Below the pieces are notes generated by a model that did no database searches, was not told where the DNA came from, and was given only the letters and a program-made list of their open reading frames with translations. The translations under genes were made by a program, and so were the position numbers. Shown in pieces: positions 34,238 to 42,596 of a stretch of 64,000 nucleotides of DNA. Source of the stretch: Thiospirochaeta perfilievii (GTDB taxonomy: Bacteria > Spirochaetota > Spirochaetia > DSM-2461); assembly GCF_008329945.1 (NCBI RefSeq), contig NZ_CP035807.1, positions 2,852,001 to 2,916,000 of the forward strand. The letters are read 5' to 3'. The stretch's first letter is position 1, and every line of letters starts with the position of its first letter.

Positions 34238-35444
34238 CTGGCATCTCCTTAATAGTCTCTAAAGTGAGTGATGTTTTAAATGAGTCGATCATTCTGTATC
34301 CTATAGTTTCAAAAGTTGGATTGTTTTTTATATATTCTTCGATCTCGGTGACAGTCTCTTTTAATATATGTAAGCAATTGTTGTAGATCTTATCTGCATC
34401 ATTTTTTGTTAAATAACAACTCTGCATTGCAAATTTTATTAAATCTTTTTTACCAGACCATAGTTTATTTCCAAATAGTGTTAAGGCTGGTCTATCTTTA
34501 AATATATACGCTGTTGTATTAACAATATCATAAGCTGGTGCAAGTTCAATTACTGTAAAATCGGTGTTATAAACAATTCCAAAGTTCTTTAGGTGTGCAT
34601 CACCATTTTTAAGTAGATAGTTCATAACTATAATTTTAAATAGATCCCTCATAGAACTGTTTTTATTAGTTGTTACACTATATACAACCTTTGCCACCTG
34701 CTCGTAACTACCTGAATATTTTCCATCACTATTTTTACCTAATAATCCAAGGATCTCCTCAAAACCTAAAAAAGTATTATTCTCAAAGTCGTAGTTAAAA
34801 CGCTCAACAAGTAAAAAGTTTTTATTATAGGATAGTATTATGTTTGGAATTTTTACACCTGTTTTCTCTACGGCTTTTAGACAAAAGTACTCATTTTCTG
34901 CTAAGTTTGGAAACTCCTCTCCCCAGGTTTTTACAATATACTCTTTTGTTGTAAAACTTGTTTTATTGTTTAATAGGGCTAATGTTTTAGGCTGAACACC
35001 AGATATGGCATTTAGCTTTAAAAAAGTGTTTAAAAGCATGGAAAATGTATCTTTTGTATCATTATGTATTACATCTTCTATATCTATCCCATTTATCTCT
35101 GATCTATTTAAACTACTTATATAACCAATTCTACCATCAATATTAGGGCCTAAGTATGTTAGTACTAAAAAGTCATTTATATAGCCATGCTCTTTACTAA
35201 GTCTATTTTTGAATAATTCATATAAAAAGCCCTCTGGCATATTCATTTCAAAAATTGGGTGTAATCTATTTTTCCTAAAATAAGTGTTTTTTCTATAAGG
35301 CATAATTAGGGATATAGGAGCTATATTACTAGTATAGTTAAAGCCATATGTGCTATCTAAACTATTAAAAAATAGTTCACCAACTTTTTCTTTATTAACC
35401 GTTATATCTATATTTTTAGATTCATCCATAAGTAAATGTATCAT
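34215..35444 (-). CDS. hipA: HipA-like serine/threonine kinase toxin
   Basis: A 409-residue kinase, slightly shorter than E. coli HipA (440). The N-subdomain ITVNKEKVGELFFNS precedes LPYRKNTYFRKNRLHP-like DUF blocks. The ATP-binding region is GVQPKTLALL. The conserved core has LVERFNYDF, the catalytic loop NGDAHLKNFGIVY and the metal site LAPAYDIVNTTAY. HipA kinases phosphorylate aminoacyl-tRNA synthetases and cause growth arrest. It is transcribed leftward; hipB follows with overlap. No obvious defect. Confidence 0.9.
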   Translation of the reverse strand: MIHLLMDESKNIDITVNKEKVGELFFNSLDSTYGFNYTSNIAPISLIMPYRKNTYFRKNRLHPIFEMNMPEGFLYELFKNRLSKEHGYINDFLVLTYLGPNIDGRIGYISSLNRSEINGIDIEDVIHNDTKDTFSMLLNTFLKLNAISGVQPKTLALLNNKTSFTTKEYIVKTWGEEFPNLAENEYFCLKAVEKTGVKIPNIILSYNKNFLLVERFNYDFENNTFLGFEEILGLLGKNSDGKYSGSYEQVAKVVYSVTTNKNSSMRDLFKIIVMNYLLKNGDAHLKNFGIVYNTDFTVIELAPAYDIVNTTAYIFKDRPALTLFGNKLWSGKKDLIKFAMQSCYLTKNDADKIYNNCLHILKETVTEIEEYIKNNPTFETIGYRMIDSFKTSLTLETIKEMPDEIIRNW

Positions 35445-35502
35445 ATAGGTATCATTTGTTTCAATATATTATTAAATGTAAACTATAGTTATCTAAATTA
35501 AT

Positions 35503-35595
35503 GTTAGCAGGGATTAAGGAAGTTTTATATTTTTATGATAATAGTGTTGTAGTTAAACTACCGGTAAAAAGATCGACTTATACTAAACCAGATTA
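35503..35595 (+). pseudogene. mosaic fossil of rfbA and rfbD
   Basis: Three short pieces are joined: ATGTTAGCAGGGATTAAGGA (rfbA, MLAGIKD), TTTTATGATAATAGTGTTGT (rfbA, FYDNSVV) and AAACTACCGGTAAAAAGATC (rfbD, LPAKRS). In the parent genes they are hundreds of bases apart. Serial deletion or template switching at short homologies is the likely origin. Confidence 0.65.
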
Positions 35596-35622
35596 GAGGG
35601 GTATTTTGCCTCTCTTTTTTTT
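35595..35622 (+). terminator. hairpin plus T-tract upstream of mntA 2
   Basis: AGAGG (35595-35599) pairs with CCTCT (35609-35613) and is followed by a T9 tract. It ends any transcription from the left and borders the promoter of the next module. Confidence 0.5.
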
Positions 35623-35637
35623 TATCCATTTAAAATG

Positions 35638-35643
35638 TATAAT
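35638..35643 (+). promoter_or_regulatory. near-start -10 box for mntA 2 (leaderless-type)
   Basis: ATGTATAAT: TATAAT ends 6 nt before the ATG at 35650, with CCATTTAAA before it and a T-tract further upstream. No Shine-Dalgarno sequence is present. Confidence 0.6.
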
Positions 35644-35649
35644 TATTTT

Positions 35650-36045
35650 ATGAGCATATATGAGCAGGTTGTTTCGAATATTACTAATTATGTAAAAAAT
35701 GATAGTAGAATTATCTCTGTTTATCTTTTAGGTAGTTATGCTAAAGGAACATTTACAAGTAAAAGTGATATTGATATTGGTATTATATTCCATAATGAAC
35801 ACCTAATTACTAGTTTAGATATATCTTCAATAGCAACAGATCTTACTTACGAAATAGGTATAACAGTAGATGTAGGAGTTATATCATCAAAAAACTTAGT
35901 CTATGCTTCAGAAGTTATATATACAGGGAAACTACTATATTGTAGCAATAAAGATTTAGATAATTTAAAAAAAGCAAATTTACTAGGAATGTATCATAGG
36001 TTTAACGATGACAGAAAGGAGATTTTAAATGCCTATAGAACTTGA
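35650..36045 (+). CDS. mntA: MntA-type nucleotidyltransferase antitoxin, second module
   Basis: The start at 35650 (MSIYEQVVSNITNYVKN) is 6 nt from a TATAAT; the earlier ATG at 35635 lies within that promoter. The 131-residue protein has GSYAKGTFTSKSDID (GSx10DxD) at about residues 28-42, then TVDVGVISSKNLVY. A longer C-terminal helical part than the 24497 protein is present. It overlaps hepT by 17 bp. Confidence 0.86.
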   Translation: MSIYEQVVSNITNYVKNDSRIISVYLLGSYAKGTFTSKSDIDIGIIFHNEHLITSLDISSIATDLTYEIGITVDVGVISSKNLVYASEVIYTGKLLYCSNKDLDNLKKANLLGMYHRFNDDRKEILNAYRT

Positions 36046-36451
36046 TAATGTTGTTTATAATAAAGCATCTATTATAGAAAGATCATTAAACCGTGTTAGG
36101 GAAGAGTATTTAAAAGACACTGAACTTAAAAATTATACATTTATTGATGCTATGGTATTAAATATTGAAAGAGCTTGTCAGGCAGCAATTGACTTGTCAA
36201 ATCATATTGTTGCTAAAATGCATTTAGGGATCCCCCAAAACAGTGCTGATTCATTTAAACTATTAAGTAAAAACAGTATTATAACTGAAGTTATTGCAAA
36301 AGAGATGGTAGGTATGACAGGCTTTAGAAATATTGCAATACATGAGTATCAAGAGCTTAATATGTCAATTTTAAAAATAGTAGCTGAAACTAAATATAAA
36401 TCTCTTATAGATTTCTGCAGCCAATTAGGTATTAAAATTATTGTTGGATAA
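36029..36451 (+). CDS. hepT: HepT-like ribonuclease toxin, second module
   Basis: A 140-residue HEPN protein with a good ribosome site (AAAGGAG) inside the mntA coding end. The RX4HXY motif is RNIAIHEY at about residues 105-112. The long helices (ACQAAIDLSNHIVAK) are typical of the DUF86/HepT group. Together with 35650-36045 it forms a type VII toxin-antitoxin module, 85 bp upstream of an AAA/PD-(D/E)XK gene. Confidence 0.87.
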   Translation: MPIELDNVVYNKASIIERSLNRVREEYLKDTELKNYTFIDAMVLNIERACQAAIDLSNHIVAKMHLGIPQNSADSFKLLSKNSIITEVIAKEMVGMTGFRNIAIHEYQELNMSILKIVAETKYKSLIDFCSQLGIKIIVG

Positions 36452-36524
36452 ATTTAGTTACAGACTCCTTTCTTTAATCTTTTAGGTTATGTTACCCTCT
36501 CTTTTTTTTTGTCCATTTAAAGTG

Positions 36525-36530
36525 TATAAT
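36525..36530 (+). promoter_or_regulatory. near-start -10 box for AAA gene 1 (leaderless-type)
   Basis: GTGTATAAT with TATAAT ending 6 nt before the ATG at 36537. Upstream CTCTCTTTTTTTTTGTCC and ATTTAAA match the sequence before mntA at 35650. Confidence 0.6.
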
Positions 36531-36536
36531 TATTTT

Positions 36537-38099
36537 ATGAAAAAGCTGCCAATTGGGATACAGACATTTAGAAAGATAAGGGAAGATAACTTTTACTACG
36601 TTGATAAAACCAGGTTTATTAAAGAGCTGGTGGATAATGGTGGAGGATATTACTTTTTATCTCGACCTCGTCGATTTGGTAAAAGCCTTTTTTTAGATAC
36701 TATTGCATCTGCTTTTAAGGGAGAGAAGGAACTTTTTAAAGGTTTGTTTCTTTATGATAATTGGGATTGGGAAAATCCTGATCTATCTGGAGTACCGGTA
36801 ATTAAAATTAGTTTTGGATCGGGTGTTAATAGATCGGTAGATGAGTTACAACAATCTTTTTCTTATGTGCTCAATAATATTAGTGGTGAATACAGTATTG
36901 AATCAGAGTATTCTGACCTAAAAAACAAATTTTCTGACTTAATTAAAAAAATATACGAGAAGTATAATAAACAAGTTGTTGTTCTTGTTGATGAGTATGA
37001 TAAACCAATATTAGATTCTATAACAAATAAAGAGTTAGCAACAGAGCTTAGAGAGGAGTTAAAAAACTACTACTCTGTAATTAAGGATTGTGATAGGTAT
37101 ATAAAGCTATGTTTTATAACTGGCGTTAGTAAATTCTCTAAAGCAACGTGCACACGTCTGGGTTTCAGTGGGTTAAACAACTTAAATGATATCACGATAA
37201 GACCTGATTATGGTGATATTTGTGGATACACAGAGAATGAGCTATACGCTGTTTTTAAAGATAGAATAAAGGATTTTGATAAAGAGCAAGTAAAGTTATG
37301 GTATAATGGATACTCTTTTACTGGTGAATCAGTTTATAATCCATTTGATATACTTCTTTTGTTTGATAATAAAGAGTTTAGAAACTACTGGTTCGAGACA
37401 GGAACACCTACATTTTTAATTAAATTACTAGAAAAAAATAGCTATTTTATACCAGAAATTGAGTGTAAAGTTGCAACTGAGAGATTAATAGGAAACTTCG
37501 ATATTGATGATATTAATGTTGAGACTTTGCTGTTCCAAACAGGATATTTAACAATTAAAAATAAGATGCACAAAGGCAATAGAATTGTTTATACCTTGGA
37601 CTATCCTAATATTGAGGTAAAAATGAGTCTAACCGATTCTATTTTATCCTATCTATCTAATAATAATATTGAGAATCAACAGAATAACCTTTACGACTCT
37701 CTATTAGATGGTAAAGTGGATATGCTTGAACCTGTTTTTCATAGTTTCTTTGCTTCCATACCAAATGACTGGTATAGAAAAAACTCTATGGGTAACTACG
37801 AGGGCTACTATGCATCAATTTTTTACTGCTATTTTACAGCTTTAGGTTTAGATGTAATTGCAGAAGATGTTACTAATTTGGGAAGAATCGATTTAACAGT
37901 TAAAATTGAAAATATTATATATATTATCGAGTTTAAAGTAGTAGAGATTGTCACAGATGGTAACCCGGCAATAGAGCAGATTAAAAACCGTAAGTATTAC
38001 GAGAAGTATACTTCATCCTGTGCTGATATCTACCTACTTGGGGTAGAGTTTAGTAAAACCGATAGAAACATAACCCGGTACCAGTGGGAGAAATTGTAA
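36537..38099 (+). CDS. AAA-ATPase-like protein with C-terminal PD-(D/E)XK nuclease domain, copy 1
   Basis: The start at 36537 (MKKLPIGIQTFRKIREDNFY) is chosen over 36489 by alignment with the paralogues at 38941 and 45681 and by the promoter. The 520-residue protein has the P-loop in FLSRPRRFGKSLFLDT at about residues 38-53 and Walker B in VVVLVDEYDKPI near residue 147. A middle helical region follows, then the nuclease box GRIDLTVKIENIIYIIEFK near residues 448-466. This is the PF09820/PF08011 architecture, very abundant in spirochaetes and Bacteroidota, with no firm function. Its stop overlaps the next ATG (TAATG). Confidence 0.88.
   Translation: MKKLPIGIQTFRKIREDNFYYVDKTRFIKELVDNGGGYYFLSRPRRFGKSLFLDTIASAFKGEKELFKGLFLYDNWDWENPDLSGVPVIKISFGSGVNRSVDELQQSFSYVLNNISGEYSIESEYSDLKNKFSDLIKKIYEKYNKQVVVLVDEYDKPILDSITNKELATELREELKNYYSVIKDCDRYIKLCFITGVSKFSKATCTRLGFSGLNNLNDITIRPDYGDICGYTENELYAVFKDRIKDFDKEQVKLWYNGYSFTGESVYNPFDILLLFDNKEFRNYWFETGTPTFLIKLLEKNSYFIPEIECKVATERLIGNFDIDDINVETLLFQTGYLTIKNKMHKGNRIVYTLDYPNIEVKMSLTDSILSYLSNNNIENQQNNLYDSLLDGKVDMLEPVFHSFFASIPNDWYRKNSMGNYEGYYASIFYCYFTALGLDVIAEDVTNLGRIDLTVKIENIIYIIEFKVVEIVTDGNPAIEQIKNRKYYEKYTSSCADIYLLGVEFSKTDRNITRYQWEKL
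37143..37162 (+). repeat. short in-frame insert GCAACGTG type, copy 1
   Basis: GCAACGTGCACACGTCTGGG replaces the shorter GGTTAATCTTTT of the 38941 paralogue, adding 4 codons (KATCTRLGFSG versus KVNLFSG). The core ACGTGCACACGT is nearly palindromic. The same insert is at 46272 and a relative at 46453. Confidence 0.5.
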
Positions 38100-38575
38100 T
38101 GAAGAAACAGAATGCAATATTATTGGCAAGGTTAAATAAACTTGGTAGTCAGTTAAGTGCTTTAATTGAGTATAAAAATGAGATAGATAAAATATTGTTA
38201 GTTAAAAATATTTTTGATATTGAAGTTTTTCAAACACTAAACATAATGGAAAAAGCATTATTAGATGCATACCTAAAAAGGTTTAGTTCTATTCAGGATT
38301 TTTTAGGAGCAAAAATTTTTCCATTACTATTAGAAGTTTCAGGTATTGGAACCAGTAAAATGAGTGAAGTTTTAAATTATATTGCTAAAGAAGAAATTAT
38401 AGATTCATTAGAAAACTGGATTGAAATGAGAGAAACAAGAAATGATTTGGAACACGACTATCCTGATAATATTGAATCAGCTTTAAATGATCTAAAAAAA
38501 TGCCTTGATTTGTTTTCTTCATTAAAAAACTACACTGATAATTCAATTAGTTTTGCTAAAGGATATTTAGAATGA
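38099..38575 (+). CDS. HepT-like HEPN protein (toxin-first module)
   Basis: The start at 38099 (MKKQNAILLARLNKLGSQLS) overlaps the AAA gene stop by one base. The 158-residue helical protein contains the RX4HXY motif as RNDLEHDY near residue 122, followed by PDN, a form shared with the protein at 48212 (RNNLAHDYPD). This marks a HepT-superfamily subgroup distinct from 24771 and 36029. The gene after it is a nucleotidyltransferase, overlapping by 4 bp (ATGA), so the pair is in toxin-antitoxin order, opposite to MntA-HepT. RNase activity is inferred. Confidence 0.72.
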   Translation: MKKQNAILLARLNKLGSQLSALIEYKNEIDKILLVKNIFDIEVFQTLNIMEKALLDAYLKRFSSIQDFLGAKIFPLLLEVSGIGTSKMSEVLNYIAKEEIIDSLENWIEMRETRNDLEHDYPDNIESALNDLKKCLDLFSSLKNYTDNSISFAKGYLE

Positions 38576-38862
38576 GATTATCTCCTCGGTTACAAAAACT
38601 TTTTGTTAGCACAAGTAGAAATCTGTTTGGTGAATCAAATATCTACCTCTTTGGAAGCCGTACTGATGATAGTAAAAAAGGTGGCGATTTTGATATTGCA
38701 ATAGAGTATCCTGAATCGGCTGATGAATTTAAGAAATTAAAAATAAAATTTATTACATCAATTATACAACAGGGGTATGATATTAAAATTGACCTTGTTC
38801 AGCTTGATTCTTCTAATAGTTTAATAAACTCCGAAATTAGAGAAACTGGTATTTTGTTATAA
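38572..38862 (+). CDS. MNT-type nucleotidyltransferase (partner of HEPN protein)
   Basis: A 96-residue minimal nucleotidyltransferase with FGSRTDDSKKGGDFDIAIE (GSx9DxD) at about residues 27-45 and the third acidic residue in KIDLVQLD. The spacing of nine between GS and D differs from the ten in the MntA proteins at 24497 and 35650 and is shared with 47910. It ends a translationally coupled trio: AAA/PD-(D/E)XK, HEPN, MNT. Confidence 0.8.
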   Translation: MRLSPRLQKLFVSTSRNLFGESNIYLFGSRTDDSKKGGDFDIAIEYPESADEFKKLKIKFITSIIQQGYDIKIDLVQLDSSNSLINSEIRETGILL

Positions 38863-38928
38863 CGAAGATATGTATGGTAAATTTAGTAGATAATATTAAA
38901 ACTCTTGGTTTAAAAGATAATTAAAGGG

Positions 38929-38934
38929 TATAAT
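38929..38934 (+). promoter_or_regulatory. near-start -10 box for AAA gene 2 (leaderless-type)
   Basis: GGGTATAATTAACCT directly before the ATG at 38941; TATAAT ends 6 nt from the start codon and no Shine-Dalgarno sequence is present. Confidence 0.6.
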
Positions 38935-38940
38935 TAACCT

Positions 38941-40485
38941 ATGAAAAAGCTACCAATTGGAATACAAACATTTAGTAAAATTAGAGAAGATGATTTTTAC
39001 TATGTGGATAAAACACCATTTATAAATAAACTTACCAATACAGGTGGGGGGTATTACTTCTTATCTAGGCCAAGACGTTTTGGTAAGAGTCTGTTTTTAG
39101 ATACAATTGAGTCAGCTTTTAAGTGTGAAAAAGAGTTGTTTAATGGGCTTTTTTTATATGATAACTGGGATTGGAATAGTCCTCACCCAGTAATTAAAAT
39201 AAGCTTTGGTTCTGGTGTTTCCAAATCTGTTGTTGATCTTAAAAGAATATTTAGTTATAGTCTGGATCAAATTGAAGAGTATTACAGCATTGATGAAGTG
39301 TATACAGATTTAAGGGATAGATTTTCTAATCTAATTAAAAAGTTGTCTGTAAAATATAACTCCCAAGTTATTGTTCTTATCGATGAATACGATAAACCTA
39401 TTTTAGATAATATTACTGATTCAAAGCTTGCAATAGAACTAAGGGACGAATTAAAAAACTACTACTCTGTAATTAAAGATTCTGACAGATTTATTAAACT
39501 CTGCTTTATAACAGGCGTAAGTAAATTCTCCAAGGTTAATCTTTTTAGTGGGTTAAACAATTTAAATGATATAACCATAAGAGCGGATTATGGAGATATT
39601 TGTGGGTATACCCAGAGTGAGTTAGATTGTGTTTTTAAAGATAGAATCTGCGATTTTGACTCTACTATGGTTAAGAGTTGGTACAACGGTTATAGCTTTA
39701 CTGGGGAGTCTGTATATAATCCCTTTGATATTTTATTACTATTTGATAATAAAGAGTTTAAAAATTACTGGTTTGAAACAGGAACACCTAGATTTTTAAT
39801 AGATTTAATAGAAAAAAATGATTATTTTATTCCAAATATTGAAAATATAGAGTTATCAAGTAATTTAATTGGGGATTTCGATGTTGATAAAATTAATCTT
39901 GAAACTTTACTTTTTCAAACTGGATACCTTACAATTGATAAAGTAAATAAATTAGGTAACAATATTTTATACGCTCTAAAGTATCCAAATATTGAAGTTA
40001 AAATGAGTTTAACAGAGTATATCTTGGACTCATTAGTTCAAAAAAATATACCAAAAACTAAAAATAATATCGCTCTATATAGAGCAATGCAAAATGGAGA
40101 ATTAGATAAGCTTGAATCAGTTTTTCACTCATTTTTTGCTTCTATTCCAAACGATTGGTATAGAAAAAACAGTATGGGAAACTACGAGGGCTATTATGCA
40201 TCAATATTCTATTGTTACTTTACTGCCCTAGGGTTAGATGTTGTAGCAGAGGATGTTACAAATGTAGGAAGGATAGATCTAACTGTAAAAATTGAAGATA
40301 AAATCTATATAATGGAGTTTAAAGTCGTTGAGATTGTAACAGATGGGAACCCAGCAATAGAGCAGATAAAAAGCCGTAAATACTACGAAAAATATATAGG
40401 TTCTGGAAGTGATATTTATATCCTTGGTGTCGAGTTTAGTAAAACCGACAGGAATATAACCCGGTACCAGTGGGAGAAAAAATAA
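38941..40485 (+). CDS. AAA-ATPase-like protein with C-terminal PD-(D/E)XK nuclease domain, copy 2
   Basis: A 514-residue paralogue of 36537 and 45681. P-loop FLSRPRRFGKSLFLDT, Walker B VIVLIDEYDKPI and nuclease box GRIDLTVKIEDKIYIMEFK are all present. It lacks the short GCAACGTG-type insert (KVNLFSG). From about 39060 to the end the DNA is almost identical to the copy at 45681, whereas the first 45 codons resemble copy 1, which suggests recombination between copies. Confidence 0.88.
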   Translation: MKKLPIGIQTFSKIREDDFYYVDKTPFINKLTNTGGGYYFLSRPRRFGKSLFLDTIESAFKCEKELFNGLFLYDNWDWNSPHPVIKISFGSGVSKSVVDLKRIFSYSLDQIEEYYSIDEVYTDLRDRFSNLIKKLSVKYNSQVIVLIDEYDKPILDNITDSKLAIELRDELKNYYSVIKDSDRFIKLCFITGVSKFSKVNLFSGLNNLNDITIRADYGDICGYTQSELDCVFKDRICDFDSTMVKSWYNGYSFTGESVYNPFDILLLFDNKEFKNYWFETGTPRFLIDLIEKNDYFIPNIENIELSSNLIGDFDVDKINLETLLFQTGYLTIDKVNKLGNNILYALKYPNIEVKMSLTEYILDSLVQKNIPKTKNNIALYRAMQNGELDKLESVFHSFFASIPNDWYRKNSMGNYEGYYASIFYCYFTALGLDVVAEDVTNVGRIDLTVKIEDKIYIMEFKVVEIVTDGNPAIEQIKSRKYYEKYIGSGSDIYILGVEFSKTDRNITRYQWEKK

Positions 40486-40496
40486 CAGAGTAAACA

Positions 40497-40617
40497 AGAT
40501 GTTACTGGTTTAGTTGATATCTCTATAGCTTTAAATGAGCTATCGGAGCTAGGGGGTGTAAATTTTGATAATATGAAAAAGATGGAGAGTGAAGTTAATA
40601 GGTTTAAAACAAACTAA
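40497..40617 (+). pseudogene. chemoreceptor C-terminal fossil
   Basis: [20 protein letters not shown]...MKKMESEVNRFKTN and a stop match the last residues of the chemoreceptor at 49941-52042 ([16 protein letters not shown]...EVNRFKT), with about 30 intermediate residues deleted after LVDIS. It ends where the leftward nucleotidyltransferase fragment ends. Confidence 0.75.
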
Positions 40618-40915
40618 ATTGTGGAATAGGTGAGTAGGTTAATTCCAACCCTTTTTATATGCTGTTTTAGGTTTTCATTCTCAATATTACAGTATAATGA
40701 TAGGTCTATTTTATATGGTAACATTAAATCCTCTAGGTTTTCTTCTATTTTGTATAGAGTTTTAATGCTGATATCCTTCCCTGTTATTGTTAAGTCTATA
40801 TCCGATCCATTTTTGTAACTACCCTTAGCTCTAGAGCCGTATAGAACGACACTATCTATATTTTTATATTTTTTAAATACAGTAATTATTTGATCTAATG
40901 TTTGTTGTTTTAATC
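40614..40915 (-). pseudogene. HI0073-like nucleotidyltransferase, split by IS66
   Basis: On the minus strand the frame reads GLKQQTLDQIITVFKKY, then LYGSRAKGSYKNGSDIDLT (GSx10DxD) and PYKIDLSLYCNIENENLKQH to a stop at 40614. The first codons (ATG at 43339, MNKFGLK) are on the far side of the IS66 element. Removing the element and one copy of its 8-bp duplication gives an uninterrupted gene of about 104 codons. Its ATG overlaps the stop of the HI0074-like gene at 43332. As read it has no start codon. Confidence 0.85.
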
Positions 40916-40986
40916 GTAACCGTCAAATCTATAGGCAGTAACAACTGATATTTAAATATTTAATATTTTAAAAAGGGAATAGCTCT

Positions 40987-42555
40987 CTAAGAAGGTAACA
41001 TAATTTTATTAACTTCTATTGGATCACATTTCCATGGAGCTAATTCTTCTAATGAGGAGCCTTCTGGTAATAATGGAGCCTTATCATATAACCATTTTAA
41101 ATATGCGTATGGATTTAAATCATTTAATTTTGCCGTTTCAATTAAAGAGTAGAAAAAACATAATGCATCCGCACCTTCAGGACTACCCGAAAATAAAAAA
41201 TTTTTACGACCCATAACAAGTGGTTTTACCACTCTCTCCGCAGCGTTATTATCTGGAGTAAGCTCTGCACAATCAAGGTAATTTATCATTTTATCCCATT
41301 GGCCTAATGTATATTTTACAGCTTTCCCCAATTTACTTTCTGGTCTAATATTTATAGCCTTTTTATCAAGCCAGTCTTTTAGGTTATCAAGTAATGGTGT
41401 CGCTAACTTCTTTCTTTCTGCTACAAATTCTTCCGGTTTGAGGTTCTTATCTCTAAGTTGTTTTTCTACAACATATATCTTTTGAATTTTATTAATTACA
41501 ACATTAGACTTATTTAGTTGCTTAGAAGCTTTATAGGCATCGTAAAGCTCTCTCCGACAATGTGCTAAACATGTTACATGTGTTATTTTGTCACTATTTT
41601 TAAAAACGGCATTGTAACCTGGGAAACCATCTGACTGACAAAACCCAGAAAAGCCTTCAGTAAAATCTTTAATATATTTTGAACTTCGAGATCTATTATA
41701 TTCATAGAGAGCTATACTTGAGTCTTTAGGCCCACCACAGGTGACCCATATGTAAGAGTTACTAGAATCTAATTTACCAACTTCCCCATGAACTTTGAGG
41801 ACTGTTTCATCCATTTGAAGATATGTACCAGTCTTTATGTGATCTTTCATAATATCATTAAGACCTTTTAATTTTCTATAAGCTTTTATAGTCCAGTTTG
41901 ACATATTCTGTCTGCTTATCGGAATCCCATACCTCTCAAATCTTTTCTCTTGCCGATAAAATGGCAGGTAATCACAAAATTTATTTGTATGGATGTAAGC
42001 AAGAAGACCACCAGTCACTATACTTCCTGAAATCAATGATGGTGGTGCAGGAGCAACTCTAAAAGTTGGTTTATCTTCATCTCCTGAACCTTCACAATTC
42101 CTGCAGGCATATTTTGGTCTTATATGTTGTTCTACATAAGACTTTTCAGGAATAATCTGTACCCTTTCTGTTACTACTTCATCAATTTTAACCATCTGAC
42201 ATCCACAAGCACACTGTTTATCATCTTCTGATATATCGTGAATGATTTGTTTTCTAGGTAGGGATGGATCTATAGGTTTTCGACCTTTCTTTTTTCTATT
42301 ATATGCTGGAATAGATATAACTTCAGGTTCATCCTCTTCTTCTATATCCAAGGCGGTTTGCTCAAACTCATCAAATAATTCAGATTGTAAAGGTGTAACC
42401 TTTTCACTAGATTTTCCAAATCTCTTTACTCTTTCGAGACGCAACTCTTCTTCTAGTATTTTAACCCTATTTTCAAGAGATTTATTTGAGTTTTCAAGAG
42501 ACTCAATATATGTAGATATTTCTTCAGGGATTACCTGTTTTTTTATTCCGCCCAT
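40987..42555 (-). CDS. tnpC: IS66 family transposase TnpC
   Basis: A 522-residue transposase of normal length. An N-terminal coiled coil (YIESLENSNKSLENRVKILE) is followed by a Cys-containing zinc-finger region (CACGCQM, CRNCEG). The DDE core has LQMDETVLKVHG and CQSDGFPGYNAVF. The C-terminal signature is TPDNNAAERVVKPLVMGRKN followed by FLFSGSPEGADAL. It is expected to catalyse IS66 movement with the two small proteins upstream. Confidence 0.95.
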   Translation of the reverse strand: MGGIKKQVIPEEISTYIESLENSNKSLENRVKILEEELRLERVKRFGKSSEKVTPLQSELFDEFEQTALDIEEEDEPEVISIPAYNRKKKGRKPIDPSLPRKQIIHDISEDDKQCACGCQMVKIDEVVTERVQIIPEKSYVEQHIRPKYACRNCEGSGDEDKPTFRVAPAPPSLISGSIVTGGLLAYIHTNKFCDYLPFYRQEKRFERYGIPISRQNMSNWTIKAYRKLKGLNDIMKDHIKTGTYLQMDETVLKVHGEVGKLDSSNSYIWVTCGGPKDSSIALYEYNRSRSSKYIKDFTEGFSGFCQSDGFPGYNAVFKNSDKITHVTCLAHCRRELYDAYKASKQLNKSNVVINKIQKIYVVEKQLRDKNLKPEEFVAERKKLATPLLDNLKDWLDKKAINIRPESKLGKAVKYTLGQWDKMINYLDCAELTPDNNAAERVVKPLVMGRKNFLFSGSPEGADALCFFYSLIETAKLNDLNPYAYLKWLYDKAPLLPEGSSLEELAPWKCDPIEVNKIMLPS

Positions 42556-42596
42556 CGAGTAAATACTACAATTTTATAAAAGATTATAAAACCCTT

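Noticed and set aside
40630-40818. A 62-residue plus-strand frame
   Set aside because: It is the complement of the leftward nucleotidyltransferase with the GSx10DxD motif.
42242-42562. A 106-residue plus-strand frame inside IS66
   Set aside because: It is the complement of tnpC, which has full family motifs on the minus strand.
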